51,001 bases of DNA, from NCBI RefSeq assembly GCF_003585885.1, contig NZ_NRHC01000073.1, forward strand, positions 1 to 51,001. Direction: 5' to 3'. Shown one piece after another: positions 17,724 through 26,319 of the stretch. Numbering within the stretch: the first letter of the stretch is position 1; each line of letters starts with the position of its first letter. The DNA comes from Psittacicella hinzii. GTDB taxonomy: Bacteria; Pseudomonadota; Gammaproteobacteria; Enterobacterales; Psittacicellaceae. Under the pieces are notes generated by a model. It saw only the letters and a program-made list of their open reading frames with translations, did no database searches and was not told the DNA's origin. Position numbers and translations under genes: made by a program.

Positions 17724-17749
17724 TTCATTTTGTAAAGTTACTTAAACAA

Positions 17750-17826
17750 CTGCCAATTACGAGAAAGCCCAGTCAATTGCTAGAAAAACCTATCAATTAC
17801 CAAACAAAAGACTCCGTAATTGGCAG
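17750..17826 (+). promoter_or_regulatory. Intercistronic stem between fruK and fruA
   Basis: CTGCCAATTACG (17750-17761) and its perfect complement (17815-17826) close a 53-base loop that also contains two partial CAATTAC/CAATTGC repeats. It ends 39 bases before the fruA start. It may act on mRNA stability or fruA translation. Confidence 0.55.
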
Positions 17827-17865
17827 CACAAAAAACTCTGGTTACTTAAAACTGAAGGATAAATT

Positions 17866-19500
17866 ATGAATATTTACTTAACTAAGTCTACTACTTTACC
17901 AGTAGCTTATGTTTTACTAGCGCAAGCAGTGCTAGAAAAAGCGGGACACAAATTAGTTGACCAAGCCGCTAACGCTGACTTACGTCTTAGCTTAGAAAAA
18001 CAAGTAAGCGACCAAGCTACTCAAGGTCTTGAAGTTGCAGTTGTTAACTTACAAGAACTTGTTGATAACCCAAACCAAGCTTTAGCTAACGCTAAACCTA
18101 CTTTAGTAGAAAAAGTTGAAGCACAAAGCAACAAAGCGAAAAACATCGTTGCAGTAACAGCTTGTCCTACAGGGGTAGCACATACTTTCATGTCTGCAGA
18201 AGCTATCGAAACTTATGCTAAAGCTCAAGGCTGGAACGTAAAAGTTGAAACTCGTGGTCAACAAGGTGTTGGTAACCCATTATCAGCTGAAGAAGTGGCT
18301 GCTGCTGATCTAGTTTTTGCAGCAACAGATATCGAAGTTGACTTATCTAAATTCGAAGGTCGTCCTTTCTACCACACTTCAACTAAAGCAGCTTTAAAAA
18401 ATACTGCTCAAGAGTTTGAAAAAGCATTTGCGCAAGCAAAACCTTATCAACCAAAAACTTCAGCTGCTCCTGTAGCTGAACAAGCAAAAAGCGAAAGCGG
18501 TTGGCAAAGCGTATACCGTCACTTAATGACAGGTGTGTCGCACATGTTACCGATTACTGTAGCAGGTGGTTTATTAATCGCTATTAGCTTCTTATTTGGT
18601 CCAAATGCTTTCAAAGAAGCAGGCACTTTACCAGCGGCATTAATGCAAATTGGTGGTAACTCAGCATTTGCAATCATGTTAGCAGTATTCTCTGGTTACG
18701 TGTCTTACTCAATTGCTGACCGTCCAGGTCTTGCTTCTGGTTTAATTACTGGTTTCTTAGTTAACTCTTTAGGTGCAGGTTTCTTAGGGGCAATCATTAC
18801 AGGTTTCCTATCTGGTTATGTAACTCTATACCTAAGCCGTGCGATTAAGTTACCTCAATCAGTATCTTCATTAAAACCTGTTTTAATCCTACCATTACTA
18901 TCTACTTTAATCGTAGGTTTACTAAGCGTTTACTTAATCGGTCCATACGTAAGTGTTGCTTCAGATTCATTATCTAAATGGTTAACATCATTACAAGGTG
19001 GTTCTGCATTAGTACTAGGTTTAGTATTAGGTGCAATGATGTGTATTGACATGGGTGGTCCAATCAACAAAGCTGCTTATGTGGTATCTGTTGGTTTAAT
19101 CTCTCAAGGCGTTACAACTCCTATGGCTGCAGTTATGGCTGCTGGTATGGTTCCACCTATCGGTATGGCAATTGCTACTTGGATTGCACGTAAGAAATTT
19201 AACGCACAACAACGTGACTCTGGTAACGTTGCGTTTGTATTAGGTCTATGCTTCATCTCTGAAGGTGCTATCCCATTTGCGGCTGCAGATCCATTACGCG
19301 TAATTGCTTCTTCAGCAATCGGTGGTGCTGTAGCTGGTGCTATTTCAATGGTAGCTGGTATTACTCTAAACGCTCCACACGGTGGTTTACTAGTTGCGTT
19401 TACAGTTAATAAAGTAGTTCTTTACTTAGCAGCTATCGCAATTGGTTCTGTGGTTACAGGTGTACTTTACTCTATCCTGAAAAAACCTGCACAAAACTAA
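17866..19500 (+). CDS. fruA: FruA, fructose-specific PTS EIIBC component
   Basis: FruA imports fructose and phosphorylates it at C1. The 544-residue protein begins with a degenerate IIB-like domain (about 1-90), then the active IIB domain with VAVTACPTGVAHTF (Cys100 is the phosphorylation site), then a IIC membrane domain from about residue 225 with many hydrophobic helices and motifs HMLPITVAGGLLIA, GFLSGY, MCIDMGGPINKAAY and EGAIPFAAADP. AAGGA precedes the ATG by 8 bases. A strong terminator follows. Confidence 0.96.
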   Translation: MNIYLTKSTTLPVAYVLLAQAVLEKAGHKLVDQAANADLRLSLEKQVSDQATQGLEVAVVNLQELVDNPNQALANAKPTLVEKVEAQSNKAKNIVAVTACPTGVAHTFMSAEAIETYAKAQGWNVKVETRGQQGVGNPLSAEEVAAADLVFAATDIEVDLSKFEGRPFYHTSTKAALKNTAQEFEKAFAQAKPYQPKTSAAPVAEQAKSESGWQSVYRHLMTGVSHMLPITVAGGLLIAISFLFGPNAFKEAGTLPAALMQIGGNSAFAIMLAVFSGYVSYSIADRPGLASGLITGFLVNSLGAGFLGAIITGFLSGYVTLYLSRAIKLPQSVSSLKPVLILPLLSTLIVGLLSVYLIGPYVSVASDSLSKWLTSLQGGSALVLGLVLGAMMCIDMGGPINKAAYVVSVGLISQGVTTPMAAVMAAGMVPPIGMAIATWIARKKFNAQQRDSGNVAFVLGLCFISEGAIPFAAADPLRVIASSAIGGAVAGAISMVAGITLNAPHGGLLVAFTVNKVVLYLAAIAIGSVVTGVLYSILKKPAQN

Positions 19501-19524
19501 TTCATAGTTAAAAACTTACAAATA

Positions 19525-19559
19525 GAAAGAGAGAAGAGGAAAATCCTCTTCTCTCTTTC
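19525..19559. terminator. Terminator between fruA and the YobI-like gene
   Basis: A perfect 16-bp stem GAAAGAGAGAAGAGGA (19525-19540) with AAA loop and complement at 19544-19559, followed by TTATTTTTT. It can serve both converging genes. Confidence 0.9.
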
Positions 19560-22280
19560 TTATTTTTTATTCCATTTATTTACTTCACCTGGAAACTTTT
19601 TAAGCATTTCTTTTACTATGTTTATACGCTCTTTAGCTTTTTCATTTTCACATTTAACCTCTGAAAGATTTTCTAAATCAAAGTCTCTAAAAGTTTCTTT
19701 ACCTAACTCTCTACCCATTTTATAAATAAAGCTTCTAGAACTAACTCTATGAACTTTATTAACAAAATGATTAAATTCACTATCTTCCATTTTATTAATA
19801 ATATGCTCCAACACCTCAGTAGAAACTAGATTTTCATAAAAAAGTATATAAGGGATAACTTTCTTATAATCGTTAAAACTAATTGAAGTAATATTATATA
19901 AATGTAGTTCTGATGTGGAGAAGTAAGCTATTGTAAATAGATCAAAGATTTTTCTATAATTTTGACTTTCAACTCGTATAACACTGTGCACTTCTATATC
20001 ATCACTAATGTAGTCCTCAAAAACCTCTAGTAACGCGTACATTAAATAATGCATCTCATTCTTACATACAGAGGTAAGAATAGTTAACCACTCATTGTCT
20101 GTTAAAGATAATTTTAAAAAGTACTTAACCATATTGTTGATTTTGTGATAAAACTCAGAGTTATCGGTAAACCTTGCTTTCAATGCTAAAGCACCATTTA
20201 TCCCCTGTATAAAAAGATCACTATGCTCAGCTCCTCTTTTTATCATAAACTTTATCAGTTGATTATTCAAAATCCCAATTTGAGAAAAATCCTGCCCCAC
20301 TGTTAAGTACGAATAAACAAGATCTGGATTTTCTAAAAGTAAATTTAATCTAGGAAGCTGATCCTCTTTCAAGATTTTTAAAAAAGCCATATCTCTCTTA
20401 CCTAATATTTTCTCGCTGGAATTAGTAGAGCCTCTTCCAAAGTAGAACCAAAAATCAGGATCAAAAGATTGCTCTTTTAAAATCATGTGAAACGCTTTAT
20501 ATTTTCTATTAATAGTAGCCGAAGTATCGGTTGATTTTAAAACAGAAAAATCATATTTTGATAACTTATCATTAAGCAAGTCAGAGTACTGGATACTTTG
20601 AAAATTTCTACAATACAATACTCTAATATAGTTTAGAGGATCAGGACAATTTCTGTCTATATCTCTATACTTATATATATTATTAATATCACTCAATACT
20701 TTCTCATATTCAGTAATCTTAGCTTCTACAAAATCCTTAGCTTCTCCGAAACTTTCACATAACTTTATTAATTTACTTTTGAAAGATAGAAAACCTCCCA
20801 GATCTACTTTATACACGTTACCATCAAATAACTTAATTTTATAAGTTTTACTCGGATCTTCAATCCAATTTTTTAAAAATTCCAGATCAACAACTTCATC
20901 TTTACTTACTTCCTTCATTGTAAAATAATTTTCATATCCATCTATCTTATCCCAATGAAGGTCAACTTCTTCTAATTTGTGGATATTTTCAATTATTGTA
21001 CTTTCACTCTTATCTGTTCCATAAAGTAAGCCGTAGTCTTTATGTAAAAGGTATAACTTCTTGACATAGGAATTTAATTTCCAAAAGAGTTCTATCTTTA
21101 GTAAGTACTCACATTCACTAAGATCTTTAAATAAATTCTCACTTAACTCTTCTAACTGATTAAAGATCTCATAAAAAAATCCCTCTCCTCGAGTTGCTTG
21201 ATAAAATTCTGTGGCAAATAAATTTTTAATTATCACAGTACCTAAAATTTTTCTTTTATACCTCTTGGCATTTATGTTCAGTAAAGAATCCTCTACATTG
21301 CCAAAATTCCTATATCTAGATGGATTATCCAAATACTTTCCTCTTTCTTCTTCATGCACCTGAGCAAATCCACCATCTACAAAAGTGTTTTTATCTCTAC
21401 TTTCAAAAATATCTAAAGTAAGTTTGTACTCATTAGCTATATTTGCAATCACCCTAGGGTCATTAAGGTATAAAGAACACTTTCGTAAAAATGAATCCTC
21501 AATATCACTATCATTTAAGCATTGTTTAAAATAAATAAACGAGAGGTTCAAATCAATAATAGGATAGATTGGAATAATTAAATCAAAAAACTTAGCTCTA
21601 TCTTCAGCTGATGTAAATAAATCATCTTTCAAAAAGTATATAAACTTAACCGTCTTACGATCTTCTTCGTTGTCATTTACAGAAACGATTTGATTGATAA
21701 GATTATTGATTCCTCTTAGCTTTTCAAATATCGAAATATCATTAAAACGATCTAAATCTTCAAATGCTAAAGCTCTAACTTTTGCACTACGTAAAAGGTA
21801 AATAATTTCTCTGATATCTCTATCTAGTACAGTATCGTCACTTAACTCATCTCCACTTTTAAAACTAGCTTCATTACTTTGAATATTTAACTTTAACTCA
21901 GAGAGCTCAAATTTTAAATAAAGCAACCTACTCACACAAAAGAAAGCTCCTATTACAAGAGATACCACCTTGACTATAATAGCAATATTCGTTATAACCT
22001 CTGGAGAGTAAAAGGCAAAACTAATATTAGATACCACTGAAAGAGCTAAAAATATATCCCAATAGGTAGCTAAAAATATAGCCAAAAGTATAGCTATATA
22101 AGCAACTGAGTATTTGATAGATTTGTTATTCTTCGTATACCAAAGACTATATACAAAAAGAGAACTGTTTACTAAGAATAAAAAAATCGCTATAAAAGCA
22201 TAGATTTGATTTACAGGATCAAATAGAAATTGCAAACCTAAAAATAGTAGCAAATACATAGCTATCGAAGTACCAAACAT
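19560..22280 (-). CDS. YobI-family membrane P-loop NTPase, C-terminal part of a split gene
   Basis: This 906-residue frame continues the P-loop protein encoded just upstream (22355-23248). Four hydrophobic segments lie at about 3-20, 27-48, 56-82 and 96-121. The ATPase core then resumes with LAFEDLDRFND (about 171-181, Walker B-like), IFEKLRGINNLIN, FIYFLKDDLF (213-222) and DRAKFFDLIIPIYPIID, all marks of YobI-type NTPases. Membrane helices between Walker A and B also recall KAP NTPases, which include the T7-excluding PifA. The rest is a long alpha-helical region without a known domain. The frame is open upstream of its ATG, reading QIVAQIDPKDIPYSKYKNK, which fits a -1 shift from the upstream frame. 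Biological role is unproven; phage defence is an inference. Confidence 0.72.
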   Translation of the reverse strand: MFGTSIAMYLLLFLGLQFLFDPVNQIYAFIAIFLFLVNSSLFVYSLWYTKNNKSIKYSVAYIAILLAIFLATYWDIFLALSVVSNISFAFYSPEVITNIAIIVKVVSLVIGAFFCVSRLLYLKFELSELKLNIQSNEASFKSGDELSDDTVLDRDIREIIYLLRSAKVRALAFEDLDRFNDISIFEKLRGINNLINQIVSVNDNEEDRKTVKFIYFLKDDLFTSAEDRAKFFDLIIPIYPIIDLNLSFIYFKQCLNDSDIEDSFLRKCSLYLNDPRVIANIANEYKLTLDIFESRDKNTFVDGGFAQVHEEERGKYLDNPSRYRNFGNVEDSLLNINAKRYKRKILGTVIIKNLFATEFYQATRGEGFFYEIFNQLEELSENLFKDLSECEYLLKIELFWKLNSYVKKLYLLHKDYGLLYGTDKSESTIIENIHKLEEVDLHWDKIDGYENYFTMKEVSKDEVVDLEFLKNWIEDPSKTYKIKLFDGNVYKVDLGGFLSFKSKLIKLCESFGEAKDFVEAKITEYEKVLSDINNIYKYRDIDRNCPDPLNYIRVLYCRNFQSIQYSDLLNDKLSKYDFSVLKSTDTSATINRKYKAFHMILKEQSFDPDFWFYFGRGSTNSSEKILGKRDMAFLKILKEDQLPRLNLLLENPDLVYSYLTVGQDFSQIGILNNQLIKFMIKRGAEHSDLFIQGINGALALKARFTDNSEFYHKINNMVKYFLKLSLTDNEWLTILTSVCKNEMHYLMYALLEVFEDYISDDIEVHSVIRVESQNYRKIFDLFTIAYFSTSELHLYNITSISFNDYKKVIPYILFYENLVSTEVLEHIINKMEDSEFNHFVNKVHRVSSRSFIYKMGRELGKETFRDFDLENLSEVKCENEKAKERINIVKEMLKKFPGEVNKWNKK

Positions 22281-22354
22281 AACATTGAAGAAGTTTACGT
22301 TCTCTTTATTCTTGTACTTACTATAGGGTATATCTTTAGGATCTATCTGCGCTA

Positions 22355-23248
22355 CTATTTGATTATTATTTGTCTTTCAACTCTATTTATAGTCCTTAAA
22401 TAAGACTCTGACCCATTGCCACCATTTCCCTCATTACCATAATGACGATTATCTTCGTCAAATAGAGCAAAGGAAATAGTTATTACCTTTCCTAACTCAT
22501 TTTTATCCACTTCGTTTTTCTTCGCACTTTGTTTAGTTCCAGCTGATTTATTCTTTAAGTAACTTAGCCAAATGCTACTTTTACCAGAGCCATATGGACC
22601 TGTTACTGCAATATTTTTAATAGTTGGATCTCTGAAAGCTTCATCAAGCATGTGCGAGTAAGGTTCCATCTTTTCTGGTTCGATACTGTCTATCGGAGCT
22701 AGAGAATGATACTTAACTCGAGTAACCTCTTTCTCTGGCGCCATCTCTGCGTCACTACCTGTTGTAGCAGCCTTTTGATCTTCTGTATCAGATTTTTGCT
22801 TACTACCTTCTGGGTTATCTTGAGTTGTGCCATCTTTTTTTGTTTCTTGAGCAGAGGCATCTTTTTCTTCAGCACCCTCTTTAGCTGCAGTATCTTTTTC
22901 TGCGGTCCCCTCTTGTGTCTTTGCTCCCTTTTCTTCTGTTCCTTCTTGATCTTTAGCTTCTTTTTCTTCAGAATGTTCTTGAGTACTAGCTCCTTTTTCT
23001 TCCGTTCCTTCTTGAGTACTAGCTCCTTTTACTTCAGGCACCTCTTGAGTTGTAACTTCTTTTTCTACAGCTCCATCTTGAACATCAGCTTCTTTTTCTA
23101 CCCCCTCATTTTGAGCTGTAGTACTTTTTTCTTCCGTAACCTTATCTTGAGCAGAATTATCTTTATGATCTTCTGCCTGCTTATTTATTTCATCTTTTGC
23201 AGAAGTCTCATCTGCGACCGATTCATTATTAGGTCTATCTGTTTTCAT
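22355..23248 (-). CDS. YobI-family P-loop NTPase, N-terminal part of a split gene
   Basis: This 297-residue frame holds a long polar N-terminus (about 1-175) and then the start of a P-loop NTPase: YHSLAPIDSIEPEKMEPYS, AFRDPTIKNIAVTGPYGSGKSS (Walker A 217-225, written here in two parts with the catalytic Lys223), ISFALFDED and INRVERQIII. It stops at a TAG where the family sequence should go on. Shifting by -1 near 22360 restores the reading into the 906-residue frame, for a total near 1,230 residues. The N-terminus is unusual: 11-residue repeats such as TQEGTEEKGAS from about 46 to 135, rich in Glu, Lys, Thr and Gln. The gene stands alone. Confidence 0.7.
   Translation of the reverse strand: MKTDRPNNESVADETSAKDEINKQAEDHKDNSAQDKVTEEKSTTAQNEGVEKEADVQDGAVEKEVTTQEVPEVKGASTQEGTEEKGASTQEHSEEKEAKDQEGTEEKGAKTQEGTAEKDTAAKEGAEEKDASAQETKKDGTTQDNPEGSKQKSDTEDQKAATTGSDAEMAPEKEVTRVKYHSLAPIDSIEPEKMEPYSHMLDEAFRDPTIKNIAVTGPYGSGKSSIWLSYLKNKSAGTKQSAKKNEVDKNELGKVITISFALFDEDNRHYGNEGNGGNGSESYLRTINRVERQIIIK
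22846..23110 (-). repeat. 33-bp coding repeat in the YobI-like gene
   Basis: The DNA encodes about eight copies of an 11-residue unit related to TQEGTEEKGAS. The unit is a multiple of three, so copy changes keep frame. Confidence 0.8.
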
Positions 23249-23375
23249 ACATATTTACTCTTAGCTCATATCTCTAGTTACATGACATTGGAGAATATAA
23301 AAATCTTTTTTCTTACTAGAGATCATAAAAATATCGAATTTAATTAAACTTTATAAGTTTACTATTTATAAGTAA

Positions 23376-23420
23376 AAAAGTGTAAGAAAATTACAGCTTA
23401 TGTAACCTCCTCACACTTTT
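23376..23420 (-). terminator. Terminator of the gluconate permease gene
   Basis: On the minus strand AAAAGTGT pairs with ACACTTTT, with an inner TTACA/TGTAA stem and a T6 run at the end (TACACTTTTTTAC). Confidence 0.65.
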
Positions 23421-23495
23421 AAAATTAATTGCAAAATAGCTTAAGTTTGAATTGTTTTGCGTTCACAATTGTACGCTTTAGTTTTTCAGTACTGA

Positions 23496-24842
23496 CTAGA
23501 ATAGCGTAAAACCAATAAATGCAATTGCAAAACCAACGAGACCGATTAGTGTCTCTAACACTGTCCAAGTTTTTAACGTGGTTTTAGTGTCCATTTCTAG
23601 TAAGCGACTCATTAACCAGAAGCCAGAGTCATTTACATGTGATAACACCGTTGCTCCTGAAGCGATAGCAATCACGATAAAGCAAAGGTCTAGCTCGGTT
23701 AATCCTGTAGTTGCTTGCACCATTGGCGCCACTAAAGCAGCTGCTGTAGTTAAAGATACAGTTGCAGAACCCTGCGCTACTCGGATTACAGTAGCAATAA
23801 TAAACGCTGCCAAGATAATTGGCATACCTGTATGCGCAAAGAGATTGGATAACTCTTGACCTATACCTGAAGCACGTAAAACGCCCCCGAACATGCCACC
23901 AGCACCTGTAACAACTACTACCGAACAAATAGGTCCTAGAGCTTTTTCACAAATAGCTTCGAGTTCTTTTAAGCTACGATTTTGACGTAGAAGTGCTAAG
24001 GCAAAGAGTAACGTTATTAGTAGGGCTACTGGTGTTTTCCCAATAAAACGTAGGGTTTGCACAAAAGTATTATCTTCGATAACTTTTGCCACTAGTAACG
24101 TATGGCAAAGGGTATCTAACATAATTAATAAAATCGGGAGTACCAGAATAAAGATCACTTTACCAAAAGACGGCGGAGTGCCTCCAGTATGTTCTTTACC
24201 AATCACCACATTCATAAATGCCTGCGGTAGTGGAACAAATACTCTTTTACCAATCCATAAACTATACAGGTATGAAGCAATGAACCACGTTGGAATTGCA
24301 CAGAGAATACCTACTAACACCAGTAAACCTATATTAGCGCCAAGTAAATCAGCAGAAACTACAGGACCAGGATGCGGAGGTAAAAATGCGTGCATTACCG
24401 CAAATGCCCCTACCGACGGGAATACATAGTAAAGAATTGATCCACCTAAACGACGCGCTAGACTAAAGATAATTGGTAACATTACCACTACCCCAGCGTC
24501 AAAAAAGATTGGAAAACCAAAGAGTAATGACGCCACACCTATTGCAAAGCCTGCTCTCTTTTCTCCAAAAGTATCAACCAGCGTGTCAGATAATACTCTT
24601 GCGCCCCCTGACACTTCAAGCAGACGACCAATCATTGCTCCTAAACCAACTAGCAAGGTTACCGAAGCTAAGGTTGAACCAAACCCACTTAATAAAGTTG
24701 GAACTATTTTGTCAACCGCAATCCCTGCAGATAAAGCTGTAAGTAAACTTACAATCGTTAAAGCAACAAAGGGATGAAGTTTTAAGCCAATGATTAGTAC
24801 AAGGAGAACTATAATGGCGACAATCATAATGGTAATGAGCAT
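23496..24842 (-). CDS. GntP-family gluconate:H+ symporter
   Basis: GntP-family permeases (GntT, GntU, GntP, IdnT) import gluconate or related sugar acids. The 448-residue protein is hydrophobic throughout, about 12-14 helices, with family segments LITIMIVAIIVLLVLIIGLK, GFGSTLASVTLLVGLGAMIG, LEVSGGARVLSDTLVDTFG, GFPIFFDAGVVVMLPIIF, AFLPPHPGPV and GSATVSLTTAAAL, and near the end LSHVNDSGFWL. It is divergent from a gluconokinase, which supports gluconate as the substrate. The exact paralogue (gntT, gntU) cannot be told. Expression is probably controlled from the shared region with a CRP site. Confidence 0.92.
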   Translation of the reverse strand: MLITIMIVAIIVLLVLIIGLKLHPFVALTIVSLLTALSAGIAVDKIVPTLLSGFGSTLASVTLLVGLGAMIGRLLEVSGGARVLSDTLVDTFGEKRAGFAIGVASLLFGFPIFFDAGVVVMLPIIFSLARRLGGSILYYVFPSVGAFAVMHAFLPPHPGPVVSADLLGANIGLLVLVGILCAIPTWFIASYLYSLWIGKRVFVPLPQAFMNVVIGKEHTGGTPPSFGKVIFILVLPILLIMLDTLCHTLLVAKVIEDNTFVQTLRFIGKTPVALLITLLFALALLRQNRSLKELEAICEKALGPICSVVVVTGAGGMFGGVLRASGIGQELSNLFAHTGMPIILAAFIIATVIRVAQGSATVSLTTAAALVAPMVQATTGLTELDLCFIVIAIASGATVLSHVNDSGFWLMSRLLEMDTKTTLKTWTVLETLIGLVGFAIAFIGFTLF

Positions 24843-24986
24843 ATACTGACCTTCTTATGTACTTTACAAAATTAAGGAAAAAACTATGAGTGTCTGTCTA
24901 GGATCATAAATAGATAACTAATTGCTCCTAAAGACCTTTCTATTTTGAAATAAAAGTTCGCACAATGTAAATAAAAATTTCAAAAC

Positions 24987-25002
24987 TATGATCTAGATCA
25001 CA
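24987..25002. promoter_or_regulatory. CRP-cAMP binding site between gntP-type gene and gntK
   Basis: TATGATCTAGATCACA differs from the ideal palindrome TGTGATCTAGATCACA at one position. It lies midway in the 316-base divergent region, about 60-75 bases before the predicted gntK -10. Confidence 0.75.
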
Positions 25003-25062
25003 GAACTGAAAACTATTTGCAAAAAACTAAACATTTTTTTCAAAAATGATCTTAAAGCAAAA

Positions 25063-25080
25063 TATAATAGACAACGTCTA
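25063..25080 (+). promoter_or_regulatory. Predicted gntK -10 box and overlapping palindrome
   Basis: TATAAT at 25063-25068 is directly followed by the palindrome TAGAC-AAC-GTCTA (25068-25080) over the expected start site, a position suited to a repressor. The regulator is not in the window and the site does not match the classical GntR operator. Confidence 0.45.
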
Positions 25081-25158
25081 AACTAAATTTAAATATTTCG
25101 CAGTTTAGGTAAAAATAATTTTCTCAAGCAAACTTTTTTCTCAGGCAATATTATCCTT

Positions 25159-25698
25159 ATGAAACAAACTCAGGTTGTTATCTTAATGGGAGTTTCTAGT
25201 ACGGGTAAAAGTTCAGTTGGTAAAGCTGTCGCAGATATGCTAGAAATGAAATTTATTGATGGTGATGATCTGCACCCTCGTGCCAATATTTTAAAAATGG
25301 CATCAGGCAAACCACTAGATGACCAAGATAGATTACCTTGGTTGGAAAGAATTAATGATGCAGCTTTTGCCTTACGTAGTAAGCATGAAAGTGGCATTAT
25401 TATTTGTTCAGCCTTAAAACGTAAATATCGTGATCTCATTCGTCAAGGTAATTCAGGGATTATCTTCTTGCACCTCCATGCAAATTATGATGTAATCCTC
25501 CAACGCCTCTTAGCGAGAAAAGGTCACTTTATGAAAGCTAACATGTTGCAAAGTCAGTACGAAACTCTAGAAGAACCTCAAGCTGACGAAACTGATGTTT
25601 ACGCTGTAAATGTTGACGCAAGCTTCGAAGAAGTTTGCCAACAAGCCAAAGCTGTACTTGAGCAAATCTTGCAAGCAAATGCTCATAACGTACAGTAA
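25159..25698 (+). CDS. gntK: Gluconokinase
   Basis: Gluconokinase makes 6-phosphogluconate for the pentose phosphate or Entner-Doudoroff route. The 179-residue protein matches the GntK/IdnK family: Walker A GVSSTGKSS at 11-19, FIDGDDLHPRANILKMASG, PLDDQDRLPWLERIND, IICSALKRKYRD and ARKGHFMKANMLQSQ. Length is normal. It is transcribed away from the permease gene, and the pair forms a gluconate uptake unit. Confidence 0.95.
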   Translation: MKQTQVVILMGVSSTGKSSVGKAVADMLEMKFIDGDDLHPRANILKMASGKPLDDQDRLPWLERINDAAFALRSKHESGIIICSALKRKYRDLIRQGNSGIIFLHLHANYDVILQRLLARKGHFMKANMLQSQYETLEEPQADETDVYAVNVDASFEEVCQQAKAVLEQILQANAHNVQ

Positions 25699-26319
25699 TA
25701 TGCAGTGACTACAGTAACGTAAATTAACATATAGTAACGTAAAGTAAGTTACTGGAGCTTAAAATACAGTTAGTAAACATGGTAAAGGTTTATTTAAACT
25801 GCAATGCATGCAAATAAAAGCGTACAAGCTCGTAGCGTGCAAACTAGATGTTTGGAATCGAAGAATGCAAAAGCATACAAACTTAAAGCATTCACCCCCA
25901 AATACCTAAACAAAAAGTACCTAAACAAAATATGTCAGCTTATTAAATTTACACTATTTTGTTCTATTTTCACGCAAGTTAAACTTGTTCTTATCAAGTG
26001 ATTATAAAAAGTTTTACTTTTACCTACCTCCAGTTAAATCAATATGTTATAATAATTTTATTCTATAGTGAATTAATATTTATTTTTCGTTGAAAAATAA
26101 TATTCAACCTAGTTGATTCACTAAAGAAATATTTGCATAACTAGCTATATTTACTAGATTAAATCTAGAAAAAAGGCAATTTCTCCATTCTTCTCAAGCA
26201 AAGACTGAGATCTTCTTTGAGAAAAATATCTTTTTTATTATTAATTTTTTGTTCACAAATCGAGAACAATATTTTTAATTTAATTCTGTCACTTATAACA
26301 AGTTCTTAACAATATCCTC
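25699..26319. other. Intergenic region between gntK and the H1-like gene
   Basis: Repeats of ACAGTAACGTAAA(T/G)TAA follow the gntK stop (25693-25755) and include copies of its stop context. A 65-codon open frame at 25804 has no family resemblance or ribosome-binding site and is not called. TATAAT at 26048-26053 is a possible promoter for the next gene, giving a leader of about 260 bases. Confidence 0.5.

Noticed and set aside
22706..23347. Plus-strand open frame of 213 codons opposite the repeat arm of the NTPase
   Set aside because: Its Phe/Ser/Cys-rich product is the complement of the Glu/Lys/Thr repeats. No ribosome-binding site or family resemblance.
25804..26001. 65-codon gene between gntK and the H1-like gene
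   Set aside because: Composition follows local repeats, no ribosome-binding site, no recognisable domain.
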